From Microbacteriaceae bacterium (lineage in GTDB: Bacteria; Actinomycetota; Actinomycetes; Actinomycetales; Microbacteriaceae), in contig JAODLU010000046.1 of assembly GCA_025464125.1 (NCBI GenBank), positions 1-7,078 of the forward strand: 7,078 bases of DNA, given 5' to 3'. Below are positions 4,209-7,078 of this stretch, piece by piece (within the stretch, counting starts at the first letter, position 1; each line of letters begins with the position of its first letter). A program made the translations under genes and the position numbers. The notes beneath the pieces are model-generated. The model was not told the DNA's origin, did not search any database, and saw only the letters and a list, made by a program, of their open reading frames with translations.

Positions 4209-7078
4209 CTATTCCCCGATAAGGGGAAGCTGTACGCGCGTCGCCTTGCCTCGCGCGATGAAATACCCCCGCCCAGGCGGGAACTCGTTTCGTGAAACCC
4301 TGGGCAGCCCTGTCTTCAGGATCGTCTCTCCCTCGATGCCGTCCGGCTGGATGAGGAAACCCGTGCGGGCCCCCTTCACCTCGGCGAGCAGTGGCCAGGA
4401 TGAACCCCAGGCGCTTGTCTCGGATTCGGCGATGAGGAAGTGGTCAGTGCGCTTGACCGCCTTGATCAGTTCGACCAGGGCGCCGTCTGCCGAGCTGCTC
4501 AGGAAGTCGCCGATCTGCTCGATGACGATGAGGATCTTGCCCTTGGTGCTCGGGTCGGATACCGCAGCCGTTATCTCCTGCGCCAAATCTTTCGCGTCTT
4601 CGACAGTGCGCGCTGCACCCTCCCAGCCGTTGCCCGCTCCGACGGTGGAGCGTGCGTTACCGATGTAGTACTTGGTGACCTTCGGCACCGCCGTCTCCAC
4701 CGATCGGATGAGCCAGGCGAGAGCGTTGGTGCGACCACTGGCAGGGGGGCCGGCCAGCACGAAGGCTCCGCTCGGCTCGAAACCGAGTGGCGCGAGAGTG
4801 TCGTCGGAAATTCCGAGAACCGGGTTGCCATCAACGTCGGACGGCAGCGAGGCAGGATCGACCTCGAGCGAAAGAGCACCGACGGGTTCTGCCGGCGCGC
4901 GACCAGTGCGACTCATCGCCTCGGCCAGTGCACTGAGAGCCTTCGACTGCTCGGCCACGTTGGAGTTGCCACCCACGATGGCCACCTGGGTCTCCAGGCC
5001 GTCGACGATTGCGCGGCCGGGAGGGGATGCAGCAGACAGCACGTCATTCGGGGCGTCGAGCAGTGTGTACGCGCCCTCGTCCGCCAGGCGATGGATGACC
5101 CGCCGCTGGATGGTCGAGCTGACCGAGGTGGGAACACTGCCGGGTCGATCAGCCGTGATGGCGACGTGGATGCCCAGACCGCGGCCCTCCCCCAGCAGCT
5201 GCTGGAAGACGCCGTACCATGGCGCCCTCGCGGCTCCGGTTTCGAACTCGGTGCGGAAGCCGGGAAAGTTGTCGACGATGAGCAGGATGCGCCGTTCATC
5301 CGGAGCATTGGCCAGCGTGCGGTACTCGCCGATGGAGCCCGCGTTCACTGCGGTGTAGCGCACCTGGCGGTCCTCGATGATGGTGCGCAGCCTGCGAAGA
5401 AGCCGCACGACCCGCTCAGGGTCGTCGCCGCTGACTATCGAGCCGACGTGCGGCATGACCTCGAGCATCTTGAGCCCGCCGGTGCCGAAGTCGAGGCCGT
5501 AGACGTCAACGGGGCCGCCGCGCGGGGTGATGCCCGCCGCCGCCGCGATCGTGCGCAGGGTGACGGTCTTGCCAGACCCGCCAGCACCGTAGATCGCGAT
5601 GTTGCCATCGGTGTCCGGGCGGAAGAAGATCTCGTCCTGCCGCTGGTGGTCAGGCACATCGCTCACGCCGATGACGATCTCGGTGTCGGTGCGCTGGCGC
5701 AGTCGCGTGAGGTCGAACGCAGTCGCGAGCTCGGGCATCCACGGCCTGCGGGGTGCTGGCAGCTTCAGCACCGCGGATGCCGCAATCAGGTTCGCGACGA
5801 GGCGTGCCTGGTCTGTCGGCCCATGCTCACCGGCTCCCGGCGCCTCTTCCTGGGCGCCCCCCGGTGGCTCCCAGAGGGATTCGGCGCCGAACCGCAGTTC
5901 TGCGACCTCGACGGTTGGGGCTGGGACTTCGTCGCTGGTCCACCCGCCGGCGTATGCGGACTGGAACCCGGTGAGCCGTCCCGGCCCGGTCTTGGCGATA
6001 GCACGGCCCGGGATGGACGGGTCGAAGGTTCCAGCAACCTTGTCGCCGACGACATCCATCGAGTCCGCTTCATCGGCCATGCGAAGTGCGATGCGGAGGT
6101 TGGTGTTCGCCCGAAGGTTGTCGCGGATCACGCCGGCCGGCCGCTGTGTGGCCATGATCAGGTGGATGCCGAGGGAACGGCCGCGCTGGGCGATGTCGAC
6201 GACGCCGTCGACGAACTCCGGCACCTCGCCCGCGAGGGCGGCGAACTCATCGATGACCAGAACCAGGGCCGGCGGTGATTCCGGGTCGCCCCGCTTCTCG
6301 AGGTCGAGGAGGTCTTTGGCTTTCTTACGGTTGAAGAGGTGTTCCCGGTAGTGCAGCTCGGCGCGCAACGACGTGAGCGCGCGGCGCACCAGGTGGGGGC
6401 TGAGGTCTGTGACGAGTCCGACGCAGTGCGGCAGTGCCACACAGTCGGCGAATGCCGACCCGCCCTTGTAGTCGACGAAGAGGAATGTGACCCTGTCAGG
6501 GCTGTACTCAGCGGCCATGCCGAGCACCCATGCCTGGAGAAACTCCGACTTGCCAGAACCGGTGGTGCCACCAACCAGTGCGTGCGGGCCCTGGGTTCGC
6601 AGGTCGAGATGCATTGCGTCAACACCCGACTGGCCGACGAGTGCACGCAGGCGGCCAGCGCGCCGCTTGACCAGCGCACCACCTGAACGGTCGTGAATGG
6701 AATCGTTCTGCCGCCACCGATCCACCGCGACTGAAGGGTTCGTAGCCATGTCTGAGCCGATGAGCGCGAGCATCGAGATCGACCGTGGCAGGTCGCTCGC
6801 GTCGCTGAGCATCGCACCAGCATCAACAACGGGCGCAAGCCTCCTGGCGAAGAGGAGTGCCTGCGCGCGACTGATCGGCTCGGTGCGCACCGACGTTATG
6901 TCGCTGCCGAGGCGCACGAGGCCGACCTCGGCGGTGAGCCCGTCTTCCGAGGCATTGATGAATGTGCGGGTGATCGCTGGCAGTTCGGCTTGCGACCCGG
7001 CGACCCAGATCGGGTAGACACCGGCGTCAGCCGCGCGCTCGGCGATCTGCACGATACGGGCGCGGTCGACCGGAGCGT
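4209..7078 (-). CDS. eccC: EccC-type T7SS motor ATPase, C-terminal ~955 residues (5'-partial)
   Basis: This is the FtsK/SpoIIIE-family ATPase that drives substrate export through the actinobacterial type VII secretion membrane complex and recognises Esx-type substrates. The frame stays open to the window edge, so the GTG at 7052 is only an internal codon; residues below are numbered from it. Domain 1 has Walker A GGTTGSGKSE (161-170), the EccC/EssC-like DYKGGSAF (194-201), Walker B LVLVIDEF (263-270, D268/E269) and ATQRP (301-305), so it looks catalytically complete. Domain 2 has an intact Walker A GAGGSGKT (489-496), but Walker B ends in D594-N595, lacking the catalytic Glu. Domain 3 is degenerate: GPPASGRT (768-775) has Arg for the Walker Lys, and the Walker B equivalent is IVIEQ (842-846). 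This one-active, two-degenerate pattern is known for EccC/EssC. The N-terminal transmembrane and/or FHA portion is not visible. The gene ends with TAG at 4211-4209, just before the Esx gene. Confidence 0.95.
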   Translation of the reverse strand, partial: APVDRARIVQIAERAADAGVYPIWVAGSQAELPAITRTFINASEDGLTAEVGLVRLGSDITSVRTEPISRAQALLFARRLAPVVDAGAMLSDASDLPRSISMLALIGSDMATNPSVAVDRWRQNDSIHDRSGGALVKRRAGRLRALVGQSGVDAMHLDLRTQGPHALVGGTTGSGKSEFLQAWVLGMAAEYSPDRVTFLFVDYKGGSAFADCVALPHCVGLVTDLSPHLVRRALTSLRAELHYREHLFNRKKAKDLLDLEKRGDPESPPALVLVIDEFAALAGEVPEFVDGVVDIAQRGRSLGIHLIMATQRPAGVIRDNLRANTNLRIALRMADEADSMDVVGDKVAGTFDPSIPGRAIAKTGPGRLTGFQSAYAGGWTSDEVPAPTVEVAELRFGAESLWEPPGGAQEEAPGAGEHGPTDQARLVANLIAASAVLKLPAPRRPWMPELATAFDLTRLRQRTDTEIVIGVSDVPDHQRQDEIFFRPDTDGNIAIYGAGGSGKTVTLRTIAAAAGITPRGGPVDVYGLDFGTGGLKMLEVMPHVGSIVSGDDPERVVRLLRRLRTIIEDRQVRYTAVNAGSIGEYRTLANAPDERRILLIVDNFPGFRTEFETGAARAPWYGVFQQLLGEGRGLGIHVAITADRPGSVPTSVSSTIQRRVIHRLADEGAYTLLDAPNDVLSAASPPGRAIVDGLETQVAIVGGNSNVAEQSKALSALAEAMSRTGRAPAEPVGALSLEVDPASLPSDVDGNPVLGISDDTLAPLGFEPSGAFVLAGPPASGRTNALAWLIRSVETAVPKVTKYYIGNARSTVGAGNGWEGAARTVEDAKDLAQEITAAVSDPSTKGKILIVIEQIGDFLSSSADGALVELIKAVKRTDHFLIAESETSAWGSSWPLLAEVKGARTGFLIQPDGIEGETILKTGLPRVSRNEFPPGRGYFIARGKATRVQLPLIGE

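Noticed and set aside
4440..6278. 612-codon open frame on the plus strand opposite eccC
   Set aside because: It is antisense to a well-conserved motor ATPase with clear Walker motifs; the translation is Arg/Gly/Asp-rich with no recognisable domain, as expected of a high-GC shadow frame.
7050..7052. GTG at 7052 as the true eccC start
   Set aside because: The frame is open to the window edge (upstream residues APVDRARI continue the domain), and EccC proteins are several hundred residues longer at the N-terminus.

Overview
The window reads as part of a type VII secretion (T7SS/ESX) locus from a high-GC Gram-positive bacterium (Actinomycetota). A Microbacteriaceae-like member is my best guess, from the style of the EccC and small Esx proteins, the high-GC codon use, GTG starts, AAGGAG-type ribosome sites and ATGA/GTGA gene overlaps. 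That placement comes from recognition, not a search. All convincing genes are on the minus strand, so transcription runs from high to low coordinates.

Region by region, in the direction of transcription: (1) 7078-4209, the C-terminal ~955 residues of the EccC motor ATPase, with three FtsK/SpoIIIE-type ATPase domains; its N-terminus lies outside the window. (2) 4208-4102, a 107-base gap holding a hairpin-forming repeat, a candidate promoter and a second hairpin. (3) 4101-3805, a 98-residue WXG100-family Esx protein, followed by a strong GC-rich hairpin at 3797-3769. (4) 3729-350, a compact five-gene unit: a 104-residue Esx-like helical-hairpin protein, a 428-residue LXG-like putative effector with a hydrophobic hairpin and glycine-rich segment, two ~214-residue soluble proteins that look distantly related to each other, and a four-helix membrane protein. 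Each junction in this unit is a 4-base start/stop overlap. (5) 349-271, a gap with a near-copy of the repeat found after eccC. (6) 270-1, the first 90 codons of a second 104-residue-type protein, paralogous to the one at 3729-3415, which probably opens another effector unit to the left.

Working model (inference): EccC powers export; the 98-residue Esx is an abundant general substrate or component; the 104-residue protein pairs with and delivers the 428-residue protein; the two soluble proteins are cargo-handling or accessory factors; and the membrane protein is an accessory or immunity protein. The paralogous start of a second unit suggests that effector cassettes are arranged in tandem behind the secretion motor. 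No rRNA, tRNA, CRISPR array or insertion sequence was seen, and no stretch above 300 bases lacks a gene.
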